A program made the translations under genes and the position numbers. Shown here in pieces: positions 8,998 through 20,674 of a stretch of DNA of 64,000 nucleotides (its first letter is position 1; the number at the start of each line of letters is the position of its first letter). The DNA is from Oscillospiraceae bacterium (lineage in GTDB: Bacteria; Bacillota; Clostridia; Oscillospirales; Acutalibacteraceae). The stretch covers positions 1 through 64,000 of the forward strand of contig CADCLS010000003.1 of NCBI GenBank assembly GCA_902802375.1, in the 5' to 3' direction. Under the pieces are notes generated by a model. That model did not search any database. It saw only the letters and a program-made list of their open reading frames with translations, and was not told the DNA's origin.

Positions 8998-10008
8998 ATG
9001 GTAAAAGTTGCAATTAACGGTTTTGGCCGTATCGGTCGTTTGGCATTCCGCCAGATGTTCGGCGCAGAGGGCTATGAGGTTGTTGCTATCAACGATCTTA
9101 CAAGCCCGGCGATGCTTGCTCATCTTCTTAAGTACGATTCAGCTCAGGGCAGATATGCTCTTGCTGATAAGGTTGAGGCCGGTGAGGACAGCATCACTGT
9201 TGACGGTAAAACCATCAAAATCTATGCTGAGAAGAATGCTGCTGATCTTCCTTGGGGCGAGATTGGCGTAGATGTTGTTCTTGAGTGCACAGGTTTCTAC
9301 TGCTCAAAAGAAAAGAGCCAGGCTCACATTGATGCCGGCGCTAAGAAGGTAGTTATTTCTGCTCCTGCAGGTAAGGACCTTCCGACAATCGTTTACAGTG
9401 TTAACGAGAATACTCTTACTAAAGAGGACAAAATCATTTCTGCCGCTTCCTGCACAACTAACTGCTTAGCTCCTATGGCTAATGCTCTTAATAAGTATGC
9501 ACCGATTCAAAGCGGTATTATGACCACCGTTCACGCTTTCACAGGCGACCAGATGGTTCTTGACGGTCCGCACAGAAAAGGCGATCTTCGCCGCGCTCGT
9601 GCCGCTGCCGTTAATATCGTTCCTAATTCAACCGGCGCTGCTAAAGCTATCGGTCTTGTAATTCCTGAGCTTAACGGTAAGCTTATCGGTTCTGCTCAGC
9701 GTGTTCCGGTTCCGACCGGTTCTACAACTATCCTTGTTGCAGTTGTTAAGGGCAAGGATATCACTGCCGATGGTATCAACGCCGCTATGAAGGCTGCTTC
9801 AAGCGCTTCCTTCGGCTACACTGAGGAGCCACTCGTATCTTCCGATATTATCGGCATCACATACGGCTCACTCTTTGATGCTACTCAGACAATGGTTACT
9901 AAGATTGATGATGATACCTATCAGGTACAGGTTGTTTCTTGGTATGACAACGAGAACAGCTATACAAGCCAGATGGTTCGCACAATCAAGTATTTTGCTG
10001 AAATCTAA
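8998..10008 (+). CDS. gapA: Glyceraldehyde-3-phosphate dehydrogenase
   Basis: This 336-residue glycolytic enzyme oxidises glyceraldehyde 3-phosphate to 1,3-bisphosphoglycerate with [11 protein letters not shown] at residues 7-14 begins the Rossmann fold, the catalytic cysteine is C152 in SAASCTTNC, and SWYDNENSY near the C-terminus is conserved. The gene has a consensus promoter, a strong ribosome binding site and its own terminator, so it is monocistronic. AAG is favoured over AAA for lysine, unlike the less expressed neighbours, which fits a highly expressed gene. Confidence 0.97.
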   Translation: MVKVAINGFGRIGRLAFRQMFGAEGYEVVAINDLTSPAMLAHLLKYDSAQGRYALADKVEAGEDSITVDGKTIKIYAEKNAADLPWGEIGVDVVLECTGFYCSKEKSQAHIDAGAKKVVISAPAGKDLPTIVYSVNENTLTKEDKIISAASCTTNCLAPMANALNKYAPIQSGIMTTVHAFTGDQMVLDGPHRKGDLRRARAAAVNIVPNSTGAAKAIGLVIPELNGKLIGSAQRVPVPTGSTTILVAVVKGKDITADGINAAMKAASSASFGYTEEPLVSSDIIGITYGSLFDATQTMVTKIDDDTYQVQVVSWYDNENSYTSQMVRTIKYFAEI

Positions 10009-10028
10009 TTGGTTTATAGAAGATTATA

Positions 10029-10060
10029 AAAGCGGCGAGGGTGACCTCGCCGCTTTTTTA
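10029..10060 (+). terminator. gapA terminator
   Basis: A perfect 12-bp GC-rich stem (10029-10040 with 10045-10056) closes a GTGA tetraloop and is followed by a T run. This is a strong intrinsic terminator. Confidence 0.92.
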
Positions 10061-10072
10061 TAACGGAACCGC

Positions 10073-10474
10073 TTATATATATTTTTTACTTTTTCCTTTA
10101 TTTACTCCGAGTATTCCGCCTATGGCAGAGGCAAGAACTATAATTATAAAATGAAACAGAGTGTTCATAGTTAGCCCGTTTCTGTTTATTATGAGCGATA
10201 TAATTGTTACAACGGCAAAAGAGACGAGACCTACAAGTGTACCGATAAGATAACCTTTGCGCTCACTTTCTTTTGATACAATATATGCTGCGGTAAAACT
10301 GCCGAGCGCAAGACTCACAGTGGCAAACGGAACACTGTAGCCTCTGTCAATATTGCAAAAAAGTATAATTGCGGCAAACAGACACATAAAGATAAGTGTG
10401 ACTGAGACACCAATAAGCGCGCCTTTTATATATGTGGTGGCACTGCCACTCGATTTAGATGATAAATTTGACAT
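10073..10474 (-). CDS. TIGR04086-like small membrane protein
   Basis: This 133-residue protein has four hydrophobic segments and a basic C-terminus ending GKSKKYI. It resembles the TIGR04086 family of putative membrane proteins found beside yajC in clostridia; the function is unknown. It follows yajC on the minus strand with about 48 bases between. GGAGGG, eight bases before the ATG, is its ribosome binding site, but that sequence also forms the 3' arm of a hairpin (10481-10510), so its translation may be controlled. Confidence 0.72.
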   Translation of the reverse strand: MSNLSSKSSGSATTYIKGALIGVSVTLIFMCLFAAIILFCNIDRGYSVPFATVSLALGSFTAAYIVSKESERKGYLIGTLVGLVSFAVVTIISLIINRNGLTMNTLFHFIIIVLASAIGGILGVNKGKSKKYI

Positions 10475-10480
10475 AAAAAT

Positions 10481-10510
10481 CCCTCCGATAGACTTTACGC
10501 TACCGGAGGG
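10481..10510 (-). promoter_or_regulatory. Hairpin that would hide the TIGR04086 gene's RBS
   Basis: On the minus strand CCCTCCG (10510-10504) can pair perfectly with CGGAGGG (10487-10481) across a 16-base loop. The 3' arm contains the Shine-Dalgarno sequence of the downstream gene, followed by ATTTTTATG. It could be a translational control element. As a terminator it is weak, because the T run is short and leads into the start codon. Confidence 0.45.
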
Positions 10511-10521
10511 AAAAATATTAC

Positions 10522-10863
10522 TTATTTTTTAGGCGTATCGTCGTGAACAGTAAGATTTTGCTGAAGTGCCCAACGGGCGATTGTCAGCTTTGAGTGGTCG
10601 CTTTTGGACTCAATAACCATACTTTCTTCTTTTAGAGAGATAACTCTGCCGTAGATACCTCCGATGGTTACAACCTCATCACCTACCTGCAGATTCTCGC
10701 GCATTTGCTTTTCTTCTTTTTGCTTTTTGCGCTGAGGACGAATCATAAGAAAATACATAGCAACGAGCATTATTGCTATCCAACCGACCATAACTAAAAT
10801 AGAACTTCCGGTAGCGGCGCCGCCGTTAGTTGTAGCCGCAAGTGTTAAAAAACTGATGTTCAT
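10522..10863 (-). CDS. yajC: Preprotein translocase subunit YajC
   Basis: This 113-residue single-span protein is YajC, an accessory subunit of the Sec-DF membrane complex. A hydrophobic helix at about residues 20-42 leads into the family signature MIRPQRKKQKE. The conserved globular part follows, with VGDEVVTIGGIYGRV and a short acidic tail. It lies downstream of queA and tgt on the minus strand, the usual tgt-yajC order in bacteria, so this is a conserved operon. Confidence 0.92.
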   Translation of the reverse strand: MNISFLTLAATTNGGAATGSSILVMVGWIAIMLVAMYFLMIRPQRKKQKEEKQMRENLQVGDEVVTIGGIYGRVISLKEESMVIESKSDHSKLTIARWALQQNLTVHDDTPKK

Positions 10864-10928
10864 TTTTTTACCTCCAAAATGCTATAGGGCAATTATACAA
10901 TATTAAGTATTTAATTGCAAGAAAAAGA

Positions 10929-13105
<2,177 letters not shown>

Positions 13106-13151
13106 TCCCTTTATGTAGGTTATATTTGTGCATTCATCCGCATAAAATAGT

Positions 13152-13180
13152 TTGACAAAATATGACGGTAATGCTATTAT
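13152..13180 (+). promoter_or_regulatory. asd-dapA-dapB promoter
   Basis: TTGACA at 13152-13157 and TATTAT at 13175-13180 are 17 bases apart, and a TGC just before the -10 makes it an extended -10 promoter. It lies about 70 bases upstream of the asd ATG. Confidence 0.75.
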
Positions 13181-13250
13181 TTATAATGATATTATATTGC
13201 ATAACACAATCTATATCAACTATTTTTTGTTTTCACTTGGAGGCATTTTT

Positions 13251-14333
13251 ATGAAAACTTACAATGTCGGAATAATCGGGGCCACCGGAATGGTAGGTCA
13301 ACGGTTTGCTCTTTTGCTATCCGACCACCCTTGGTTTAAGGTTACAGTTCTTGCCGCGAGTAGTAGAAGCGCCGGTAAAACTTATGAAGAGGCTGTCACA
13401 CCCCGTTGGGCGATGAGCGAGCCTATACCGGAAAGTCTCAAAGGCATTACCGTTATGGACGCTACTGCGGATATTGATAAGATTTGTTCGTTGGTGGATT
13501 TTGTATTTTGCGCCGTTGATATGAAAAAGCCTGATATTTTAGCCCTTGAAGAGGCATATGCGAAGCACGAATGTCCGGTTGTATCAAACAACAGTGCTAA
13601 TCGTTTTACACCGGATGTTCCTATGGTAATACCCGAGCTTAATCCCGAACATATTGATATTATACCCGAGCAGAGAAAGCGGCTTGGAACAAAGCGTGGT
13701 TTTATTGCGGTAAAATCAAACTGTTCGCTGCAAAGCTATGTTCCGGCACTGTTTCCGCTTGATGAAAAATTTGGTGTGGATAAATGCTTGGTTTGCACAT
13801 ATCAGGCAATTTCCGGCGCCGGTAAGACATTTGAGCGCTGGCCGGAAATACTTGACAATGTAATTCCCTATATAGGTGGGGAAGAGGAAAAAAGCGAACG
13901 CGAACCGCTTAAAATTTGGGGTAAAATCGAGGGCGACCATATTGCACTCGCTAACGAGCCTAAATTTACGGCGCAATGCCTTAGAGTGCCTGTATCTGAC
14001 GGTCATATGGCGGCGGTATTCGTAAGCTTTAAGAAGAAACCTACAAAGGAAGAAATACTGGAGGTCTGGAAAAACTTTTCGGGTGTGCCTCAAGAGCTTA
14101 AACTTCCGCATGCACCAAAACAATTCCTTAATTATTTTGTTGAGGATGATATGCCTCAAACCAAACTCAACCGTAACCTTGAGGGCGGTATGGCAGTCAG
14201 TATCGGAAGGCTTAGAGAAGATACTCAGTACGACTATAAATTTGTTTGTCTTTCGCATAATACTCTTCGCGGCGCGGCAGGCGGCGGTGTTTTGCTCGCA
14301 GAGCTCCTTTGCGCCAAGGGTTATATGGATTAA
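13251..14333 (+). CDS. asd: Aspartate-semialdehyde dehydrogenase
   Basis: This 360-residue enzyme reduces aspartyl 4-phosphate to aspartate semialdehyde with NADPH, the branch point to lysine, threonine and methionine. GATGMVGQRF begins the nucleotide fold and SNCS near residue 160 holds the catalytic cysteine. Segments such as NNSANR and PELNPEHI place it in the archaeal/fungal-type subfamily rather than the E. coli type. GGAGG precedes the ATG at 13251, which I prefer to in-frame codons further upstream, where the promoter lies. It leads a lysine/diaminopimelate operon. Confidence 0.93.
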   Translation: MKTYNVGIIGATGMVGQRFALLLSDHPWFKVTVLAASSRSAGKTYEEAVTPRWAMSEPIPESLKGITVMDATADIDKICSLVDFVFCAVDMKKPDILALEEAYAKHECPVVSNNSANRFTPDVPMVIPELNPEHIDIIPEQRKRLGTKRGFIAVKSNCSLQSYVPALFPLDEKFGVDKCLVCTYQAISGAGKTFERWPEILDNVIPYIGGEEEKSEREPLKIWGKIEGDHIALANEPKFTAQCLRVPVSDGHMAAVFVSFKKKPTKEEILEVWKNFSGVPQELKLPHAPKQFLNYFVEDDMPQTKLNRNLEGGMAVSIGRLREDTQYDYKFVCLSHNTLRGAAGGGVLLAELLCAKGYMD

Positions 14334-14362
14334 GCTTTAATAATATTTTAGAGGTGTTTTTT

Positions 14363-15256
14363 ATGAAAAAGCGCATTTTTACCGGTGTGGGTACGGCACT
14401 TATTACCCCAATGAATGATGACGGCAGTATAAATTTTAACAGACTTAAAACTTTAGTTGAAGAACAGATTGCCAATTCGGTTGATGCGCTCATCATCTGT
14501 GGCACTACCGGCGAAAAGTCAACGCTTCGTTATGATGAGCATTTGCGTGTTATAGAGGTTGCGGCGAATACTGCTTGCGGCAGAGTACCTATTATTGCAG
14601 GTACCGGCAGTAATGATACTGTTTATTCAGTAGAGCTTTGCCGCGATGCTGAAAGCGTAGGTGCAGATGCATTTTTAATGGTAACGCCTTATTACAATAA
14701 GACTTCCCAAGCCGGTCTTATAGCTCATTATGACTACATAGCACAGCGTGTGAATAAACCCATAATTCTTTACAATGTTCCGTCTCGCACAGGCGTTACA
14801 ATAAAGCCTGAAACATACAAAGAGCTTTCAAAGTACGAGAATATAGTTGCAGTAAAAGAGGCGAACGGTGATTTGTCTTCGGTGGCACAAACGCGTTATC
14901 TTTGCGGCGATGAGCTTGATATTTATTCGGGAAATGACGACCAGACCGTGCCTATTATGTCGCTCGGCGGCATAGGCGTTATCTCGGTTTTATCAAATAT
15001 TTCGCCTAAAATAATGCACGATATTTGTGATAAGTTCTTAAACGGAGATACCAATGAGGCCGCCCGGTTACAGCTTAAGTATACAGGTCTTATGAATGCG
15101 CTTTTCAGCGATGTAAACCCGATACCGATAAAGGAAGCTATGAATGCTTTGGGAATGGATGTTGGTCCTTGCAGACTGCCTCTTTATAAAATGAGTGATA
15201 CTGCCCGTGATAATCTTAAGAACAAACTTATTGAGTGTGGTTTTACATTAAAATAA
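14363..15256 (+). CDS. dapA: 4-hydroxy-tetrahydrodipicolinate synthase
   Basis: This 297-residue class I aldolase condenses pyruvate with aspartate semialdehyde. GTTGEKSTL near residue 45 is the family signature, the tyrosine of LYNVPSRTG is catalytic, and the Schiff-base lysine lies in VAVKEANGD. The ATG at 14363 is preceded by GAGGTG; the open frame reads back into the end of asd but has no better start. It lies between asd and dapB in pathway order. Confidence 0.95.
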   Translation: MKKRIFTGVGTALITPMNDDGSINFNRLKTLVEEQIANSVDALIICGTTGEKSTLRYDEHLRVIEVAANTACGRVPIIAGTGSNDTVYSVELCRDAESVGADAFLMVTPYYNKTSQAGLIAHYDYIAQRVNKPIILYNVPSRTGVTIKPETYKELSKYENIVAVKEANGDLSSVAQTRYLCGDELDIYSGNDDQTVPIMSLGGIGVISVLSNISPKIMHDICDKFLNGDTNEAARLQLKYTGLMNALFSDVNPIPIKEAMNALGMDVGPCRLPLYKMSDTARDNLKNKLIECGFTLK

Positions 15257-15274
15257 TTTTTGGATGTGAAAAAA

Positions 15275-16030
15275 TTGATTAAAGTATTGCTTTCGGGATG
15301 CTCCGGTAAAATGGGCAAAGCAGTTGCGGATTATATTTCCGCAAGTGATGATATTGAAATTATCGCAGGTGTTGATACTGTCAATAAGGACTGCGGTTTT
15401 CCGGTTTTCAAATCTTTTTCAGATGTAAGCGTTACACCTGATGTTATAATCGATTTTTCGAATGTTGAAGCTCTATCAGGTTTGCTTGATTTTGCTCTTG
15501 TTAAGAAAATACCGACACTTATAGCGACTACCGGTTTTAACGAAAGGCAGATAGAAAGAATTAAAACTGCCGCAAAAAGCATACCGGTTTTCTTCACGGC
15601 GAATATGTCGCTGGGCATAAATGTTTTATGCGGTCTCGCACGGCGAGCCGCAAGTATTTTGGGCAGTGATTTTGATATTGAAATTGTAGAGCGCCACCAC
15701 AGGAGAAAGCTTGACGCGCCCTCAGGTACCGCAATTATGCTCGCGAATGCGGTCAATTCGGTTTTTGAAGACACATTAAGCTATGAATACGACCGCCACT
15801 CGAAGCGCCGGCAGAGGCCCAAAAATGAGATTGGTATACATTCTGTAAGGGGCGGAACAATTGTAGGCGACCACGAGGTGATTTTCGCAGGGCACGAGGA
15901 GGTTATAACGCTTTCTCACAGCGCACAGTCGAAGGGTGTGTTTGCGGCAGGCGCAGTTGCGGCGGCGAGATTTCTTACAAACACCGAAGCAGGACTTTAT
16001 GATATGAACGACCTTATAGGCAGAGAATAA
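15275..16030 (+). CDS. dapB: 4-hydroxy-tetrahydrodipicolinate reductase
   Basis: This roughly 250-residue enzyme reduces the DapA product to tetrahydrodipicolinate with NAD(P)H. GCSGKMGKAV opens the nucleotide-binding domain, and ERHHRRKLDAPSGTA contains the catalytic histidine pair and lysine. The start is uncertain because no ATG is available. I chose the TTG at 15275, which gives MIKVLLSGCSGKMG like homologues and has GGA at a workable distance; a GTG at 15266 and a TTG at 15260 are alternatives. It is the last gene before a strong terminator. Confidence 0.92.
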   Translation: MIKVLLSGCSGKMGKAVADYISASDDIEIIAGVDTVNKDCGFPVFKSFSDVSVTPDVIIDFSNVEALSGLLDFALVKKIPTLIATTGFNERQIERIKTAAKSIPVFFTANMSLGINVLCGLARRAASILGSDFDIEIVERHHRRKLDAPSGTAIMLANAVNSVFEDTLSYEYDRHSKRRQRPKNEIGIHSVRGGTIVGDHEVIFAGHEEVITLSHSAQSKGVFAAGAVAAARFLTNTEAGLYDMNDLIGRE

Positions 16031-16064
16031 AAAAATCGGCGAGGAATCCCTCGCCGATTTTTTT
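16031..16064. terminator. Bidirectional terminator, dapB / SPFH gene
   Basis: GGCGAGG and CCTCGCC (16038-16044, 16049-16055) form a stem that extends outward through A and T runs on both sides. It can therefore stop both the dap operon on the plus strand and the convergent SPFH gene on the minus strand. Confidence 0.9.
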
Positions 16065-16872
16065 ATTTGTCTTTAAGTATTTCTTCGGGTATGTTAATTA
16101 TAGAGCCGTTTCCTGAGTCAACAACCGGGAGTTTGCCATCCCACTTTTCAATAAACTGTTTTTTAATGATTTTATCAGTAAGCTCCTGGTTAAGAAGCTG
16201 GTTTGCTTTAGCCTCTGCTTCAGCTTCGGTTATTTTAACCTGAGCCGCCGCCTGAGCGTTGGTTATCTTGGTTTGCTTTTCGGTTTCGGCTTTAAGCAAC
16301 TGCTGTTGTGCTACCTGTTTTTCTTCAATTGCGGTTATAAATGCTTCGGTAAAATCAAAGTCGATTATGTTTACATCGGTGACATAGAGACCTATTTCGT
16401 TAAGCTTCTCATTAAGTCCTGTTACGAGACCGTCGGAAATCAGGGCACGGTTTGTAACGCTTTCCTCCGCGGTATACTTTGCGGTTATTGCTTTAAGTAC
16501 CTCGTTTACTGCCGGGGTTACAAGCACATTTTCATAATCGGCACCGATGTTTTTATATATACTGTAAGACTTTGCGGTATCTACTCTGTAATTCACCGCA
16601 AGACGAGTGCTGACGGTCTGCAAGTCTTTAGAAAACGCCTCAGTTTCAACATCAAGTTTCCTTATACGGTTGTCGATTTTTACGACCTGCTGTACAAATG
16701 GCACCTTAAAATGTATGCCTTCTTGTAACACATTCGGGCTTACTTTTCCGAGCGTTACCACGACACCTGTGTGACCGGGTGACACTATCGCCATAGAACC
16801 AAACACCAAAATTGCGCCGGCAATTACTATTGCCGCAGCTATAACTAATTTTTTAACAACCTTTGTTTGCAT
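16063..16872 (-). CDS. SPFH/prohibitin family membrane protein
   Basis: This 269-residue protein has one N-terminal transmembrane helix (about residues 9-29). A prohibitin-type SPFH domain follows (GHTGVVVTLGKV, LQEGIHFKVPF), then a long charged helical segment rich in A, E, Q and K that probably forms a coiled coil. Family members assemble into ring-like membrane scaffolds that organise membrane regions or restrain proteases; the specific role here is unknown. GGAGG precedes the ATG. It is monocistronic and divergent from nifJ, with its own promoter. Confidence 0.88.
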   Translation of the reverse strand: MQTKVVKKLVIAAAIVIAGAILVFGSMAIVSPGHTGVVVTLGKVSPNVLQEGIHFKVPFVQQVVKIDNRIRKLDVETEAFSKDLQTVSTRLAVNYRVDTAKSYSIYKNIGADYENVLVTPAVNEVLKAITAKYTAEESVTNRALISDGLVTGLNEKLNEIGLYVTDVNIIDFDFTEAFITAIEEKQVAQQQLLKAETEKQTKITNAQAAAQVKITEAEAEAKANQLLNQELTDKIIKKQFIEKWDGKLPVVDSGNGSIINIPEEILKDK

Positions 16873-16900
16873 AACAAAACCTCCGAAATTTGTTTAGGAA

Positions 16901-16929
16901 ATTATATAATAAACGCCCTTAAAAGTCAA
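16901..16929 (-). promoter_or_regulatory. Promoter of the SPFH gene
   Basis: On the minus strand TTGACT (16929-16924) and TATAAT (16906-16901) are separated by 17 bases, about 30 bases before the ATG. Confidence 0.72.
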
Positions 16930-16985
16930 TAACACTAAATAAATATCAATAGTGTAAATTTATTCTATTTTATAAAAAATTGCTA

Positions 16986-17014
16986 TTTACAATTGTGCGC
17001 CGGGGTGCTATAAT
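16986..17014 (+). promoter_or_regulatory. nifJ promoter
   Basis: TTTACA (16986-16991) and TATAAT (17009-17014) are 17 bases apart, and TGC directly before the -10 makes it an extended -10 promoter. AGGAGG at 17059-17064 precedes the GTG start. Confidence 0.78.
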
Positions 17015-17072
17015 ACACAATGTATGGGGTTGTATGAACAATTCTAACATAATTTATTAGGAGGAATTTGAA

Positions 17073-20000
17073 GTGTCCAGAAAATTCAAAACTATGGACG
17101 GTAACAACGCTGCGGCTCATGTAGCTTATGCTTTTACTGAAGTTGCGGGTATTTATCCTATTACACCGTCCAGCCCTATGGCAGACTATGTTGATCAATG
17201 GTCAGCTCAGGGGCTTAAAAACATCTTCGGCACAAAAGTTAATGTTGTTGAGATGCAGTCTGAGGCAGGTGCCGCAGGTACCGTTCACGGCTCACTTGCC
17301 GCCGGTGCTCTAACCACTACCTTCACAGCTTCTCAGGGCCTTTTACTTATGATACCGAATATGTATAAGATAGCAGGAGAACTGCTTCCTTGCGTATTCC
17401 ATGTATCTGCTCGTTGCGTAGCAAGCCATGCGCTTAACATTTTCGGCGACCATTCCGATGTGTATGCTTGCCGTCAGACAGGCTTTGCAATGCTTGCTGA
17501 AACAAATCCTCAGGAGGTTATGGATTTAGGTGCGGTAGCACACCTTGCATCTATCAAGGGTCGAGTACCTTTCATTAACTTCTTTGACGGTTTCCGTACT
17601 TCTCACGAAATTCAGAAAATCCAGGTTTGGGATTATAACGACCTTAAAGAGATGTGCGATATGGATGCCGTTGCCGCTTTCCGTAAGCGTGCGCTTAATC
17701 CTGAGCATCCTACAATGCGCGGTTCTCATGAGAACGACGATATATTCTTCCAGAACAGGGAGGCTTGCAACAAGTATTATACTGCACTTCCTGCTATTGT
17801 TGAAGAGTATATGGATAAGGTAAATGCCAAACTTGGTACTGACTATAAGCTATTTAACTACTACGGCGCACCCGATGCTGAGCGCGTAATTATTGCTATG
17901 GGTTCAGTTTGCGATGTTGCTGAAGAGGTTATCGATTATTTAACCGCCGCAGGCGAGAAGGTAGGTCTTGTAAAGGTTCGCCTTTACCGTCCGTTCTCAG
18001 CGCAGAAGTTGGTTGCAGCTATTCCTGAAACAGTCAAGAAAATAGCTGTTCTTGATAGAACTAAGGAACCCGGTTCACTCGGCGAGCCGCTTTATATGGA
18101 TGTTGTAGGTGCTCTTGCTGCCACCGGCAGAAAGATTGACACCGTTATCGGCGGCCGTTACGGTCTCGGCTCTAAGGATACACCGCCTTCAAGTATATTT
18201 GCAGTATACAAAGAGCTTGCTAAGGACGAGCCTAAAGCTCAGTTCACAATCGGTATTGTGGATGATGTTACCGGTTTGTCTCTGCCTGAAGAAGAGGCAC
18301 CGAATACCGCGGCTGAAGGCACAATCGAGTGCAAATTCTGGGGTCTTGGCGGTGACGGTACCGTTGGCGCTAACAAGAACTCAATTAAGATTATCGGCGA
18401 CCATACCGATAAATATGTTCAGGCATATTTCCAGTATGACTCTAAGAAGACTGGTGGTATTACAGTATCACACCTTCGTTTTGGCGATAAGCCGATTAAG
18501 AGTCCTTACTATATAAATAAGGCTGACTTTGTTGCTTGCCATAACCCATCTTATGTAATTAAGGGTTATAAGATGGTTAACGATGTAAAGCCGGGCGGCG
18601 TGTTCCTTATTAACTGCCAGTGGACTCCGGAAGAGCTCGAAAACCATATGCCGGCTGAAGCTAAGCGTTATATTGCTAAGAATAACATTAACCTTTACAC
18701 AGTTAACGCTATTGACCTTGCCGCAGAGATAGGTCTCGGCAAGCGTACAAATACAATTTTGCAGTCTGCTTTCTTCTCCCTTGCGGCAGTTCTTCCGCCA
18801 GAGGATGCTATTAAGTATATGAAAGAAAAGGCTGAGGCTTCCTTCCTTAAGAAGGGCCGCGATATTGTTGATATGAACTGGAAGGCTATCGACGCAGGCG
18901 CTACCGCGTATGTTAAGATAGATGTTCCTGCTTCCTGGGCAGATGCTAAGGATGCTGATAAAGCATCAGCCCGCGAGGATAATTCCAAGCTTGAAAAAAT
19001 GGTTGATACCATTATGAAGCCGGTTGGCCTTATGAACGGCTACGAGCTTCCTGTTTCTGCTTTCAGTGACCACGCTGACGGTACATTTGAGCAGGGCGCT
19101 TCCGCATTTGAAAAGCGCGGCGTTGCCGTTATGGTACCTGAGTGGAATAACACTACTTGTATCGGTTGTAACAAGTGTGCATTTGTATGTCCTCACGCGA
19201 CCATTCGTCCGTTTGCTTTGTCCGCAGATGAAAAGGCAAATGCACCTGAATGCTTAAAGGTTGCTGAGAAAGAAAAGCTCGTTACCAATAAGGGATATGC
19301 TTATACAATGTCGATTTCTCCGCTTGACTGTATGGGTTGCGGCGTTTGCGTAGGCGTTTGCCCGACTGCATCTATCAAAATGGTTCCTCAGGAATCACAG
19401 CTTGAGCAGCAGAAAGTATTTGATTACTGTGTTGCAAATGTATCTGAGAAGGCCGATGTTGCGTCTGACGCTAACCTCATCACCTCACAGTTCAAGAAAC
19501 CGCTTCTTGAATTCTCAGGTTCATGTGCCGGCTGTGCTGAGACCTCTTACGCACGCCTTATCACCCAGTTGTTCGGCGACAGAATGTATATTTCTAACGC
19601 TACCGGTTGTTCTTCAATTTGGGGCGGTCCTGCGGCTACAAGTCCGTATACCACCAATGCTGAAGGTCACGGTCCTGCTTGGGCTAACTCACTCTTTGAA
19701 GATAATGCTGAGCACGGTTACGGTATGTTCCTCGGTCAGCAGGCTATAAGGAACCGCCTTATTGATGATGTTAAGGCTATTGCCGCGAGTGATAATGCTT
19801 CAAGTGATGTTAAGGCTGCGGCAGAAGCTTATCTTAATACTGTAAACGACGGTGCAAAGAACGGTGCCGCATCTAAGGCGCTCGTTGAAGCTATTAAAAA
19901 GGCTAATGCAGATTGCGACCTTTGCCGCGATGTTGTAAACAACAGCGAATACCTTTCTAAGAAGTCTGTTTGGATATTCGGTGGTGACGGTTGGGCTTAC

Positions 20001-20618
20001 GATATAGGTTTCGGCGGTGTTGACCATGTTTTGGCAGCAGGTAACAATGTAAACATTATGGTATTTGATACCGAGGTTTACTCAAATACAGGCGGTCAGG
20101 CTTCAAAGGCTTCTAATATCGGTCAGGTTGCTCAGTTTGCAGCTGCCGGTAAAGCAATAGCAAAGAAGAGCCTTGCTGAAATCGCTATGTCTTACGGCTA
20201 TATCTATGTCGCACAGATAGCTATGGGTGCTGACCAGAATCAGACGCTCAAGGCTATTAAAGAGGCTGAGGCATATGACGGTCCGTCCCTCATAATCGGT
20301 TACGCTCCTTGCGAGATGCATTCTATCAAGGGCGGTATGGTTAACTGCCAGAAAGAAATGAAGCGTGCGGTTGATTGCGGTTATTGGGATCTCTTCCGTT
20401 ACAACCCGGCTCTTAAAGCAGAAGGTAAGAATCCGTTCTCGCTCGATAGCAAGCCGGCAACTGCTGATTACAAAGAGTTCATTCTCGGTGAGGCGCGTTA
20501 TTCGTCGCTCACACGCTCATTCCCTGAGCGCGCTGAGGTACTCTTCGATAAAGCGGCTGAAACCGCAAAAGCTCGCAGAGCACATCTTGAAAAACTTGTT
20601 GAACTTTACGGCAAGTAA
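17073..20618 (+). CDS. nifJ: Pyruvate:ferredoxin (flavodoxin) oxidoreductase
   Basis: This 1181-residue single-chain enzyme converts pyruvate and CoA to acetyl-CoA and CO2 with reduction of ferredoxin, central to anaerobic fermentation. The N-terminal pyrimidine-binding domain is followed by the gamma domain, then two [4Fe-4S] motifs (CIGCNKCAFVCP near residue 696, CMGCGVCVGVCP near 753). The thiamine diphosphate domain comes last, with FGGDGWAYDIG near residue 970 and YSNTGGQASKA. The GTG start has an ideal AGGAGG. Codon use resembles gapA, so expression is probably high. It stands alone between its promoter and terminator. Confidence 0.97.
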   Translation: MSRKFKTMDGNNAAAHVAYAFTEVAGIYPITPSSPMADYVDQWSAQGLKNIFGTKVNVVEMQSEAGAAGTVHGSLAAGALTTTFTASQGLLLMIPNMYKIAGELLPCVFHVSARCVASHALNIFGDHSDVYACRQTGFAMLAETNPQEVMDLGAVAHLASIKGRVPFINFFDGFRTSHEIQKIQVWDYNDLKEMCDMDAVAAFRKRALNPEHPTMRGSHENDDIFFQNREACNKYYTALPAIVEEYMDKVNAKLGTDYKLFNYYGAPDAERVIIAMGSVCDVAEEVIDYLTAAGEKVGLVKVRLYRPFSAQKLVAAIPETVKKIAVLDRTKEPGSLGEPLYMDVVGALAATGRKIDTVIGGRYGLGSKDTPPSSIFAVYKELAKDEPKAQFTIGIVDDVTGLSLPEEEAPNTAAEGTIECKFWGLGGDGTVGANKNSIKIIGDHTDKYVQAYFQYDSKKTGGITVSHLRFGDKPIKSPYYINKADFVACHNPSYVIKGYKMVNDVKPGGVFLINCQWTPEELENHMPAEAKRYIAKNNINLYTVNAIDLAAEIGLGKRTNTILQSAFFSLAAVLPPEDAIKYMKEKAEASFLKKGRDIVDMNWKAIDAGATAYVKIDVPASWADAKDADKASAREDNSKLEKMVDTIMKPVGLMNGYELPVSAFSDHADGTFEQGASAFEKRGVAVMVPEWNNTTCIGCNKCAFVCPHATIRPFALSADEKANAPECLKVAEKEKLVTNKGYAYTMSISPLDCMGCGVCVGVCPTASIKMVPQESQLEQQKVFDYCVANVSEKADVASDANLITSQFKKPLLEFSGSCAGCAETSYARLITQLFGDRMYISNATGCSSIWGGPAATSPYTTNAEGHGPAWANSLFEDNAEHGYGMFLGQQAIRNRLIDDVKAIAASDNASSDVKAAAEAYLNTVNDGAKNGAASKALVEAIKKANADCDLCRDVVNNSEYLSKKSVWIFGGDGWAYDIGFGGVDHVLAAGNNVNIMVFDTEVYSNTGGQASKASNIGQVAQFAAAGKAIAKKSLAEIAMSYGYIYVAQIAMGADQNQTLKAIKEAEAYDGPSLIIGYAPCEMHSIKGGMVNCQKEMKRAVDCGYWDLFRYNPALKAEGKNPFSLDSKPATADYKEFILGEARYSSLTRSFPERAEVLFDKAAETAKARRAHLEKLVELYGK

Positions 20619-20630
20619 TATCAGCGCAAA

Positions 20631-20668
20631 AAGGCGCCATCCAAACGGATGGCGCCTTGATTTTTTTG
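20631..20668 (+). terminator. nifJ terminator
   Basis: A perfect 12-bp stem (20631-20642 with 20647-20658) with an AAAC loop is followed by GATTTTTTT. It may also serve the convergent DUF4173-like gene. Confidence 0.92.
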
Positions 20669-20674
20669 TAGAGT

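Noticed and set aside
13716-14258. 180-residue open frame antisense to asd
   Set aside because: It lies wholly within asd, which is conserved along its length.
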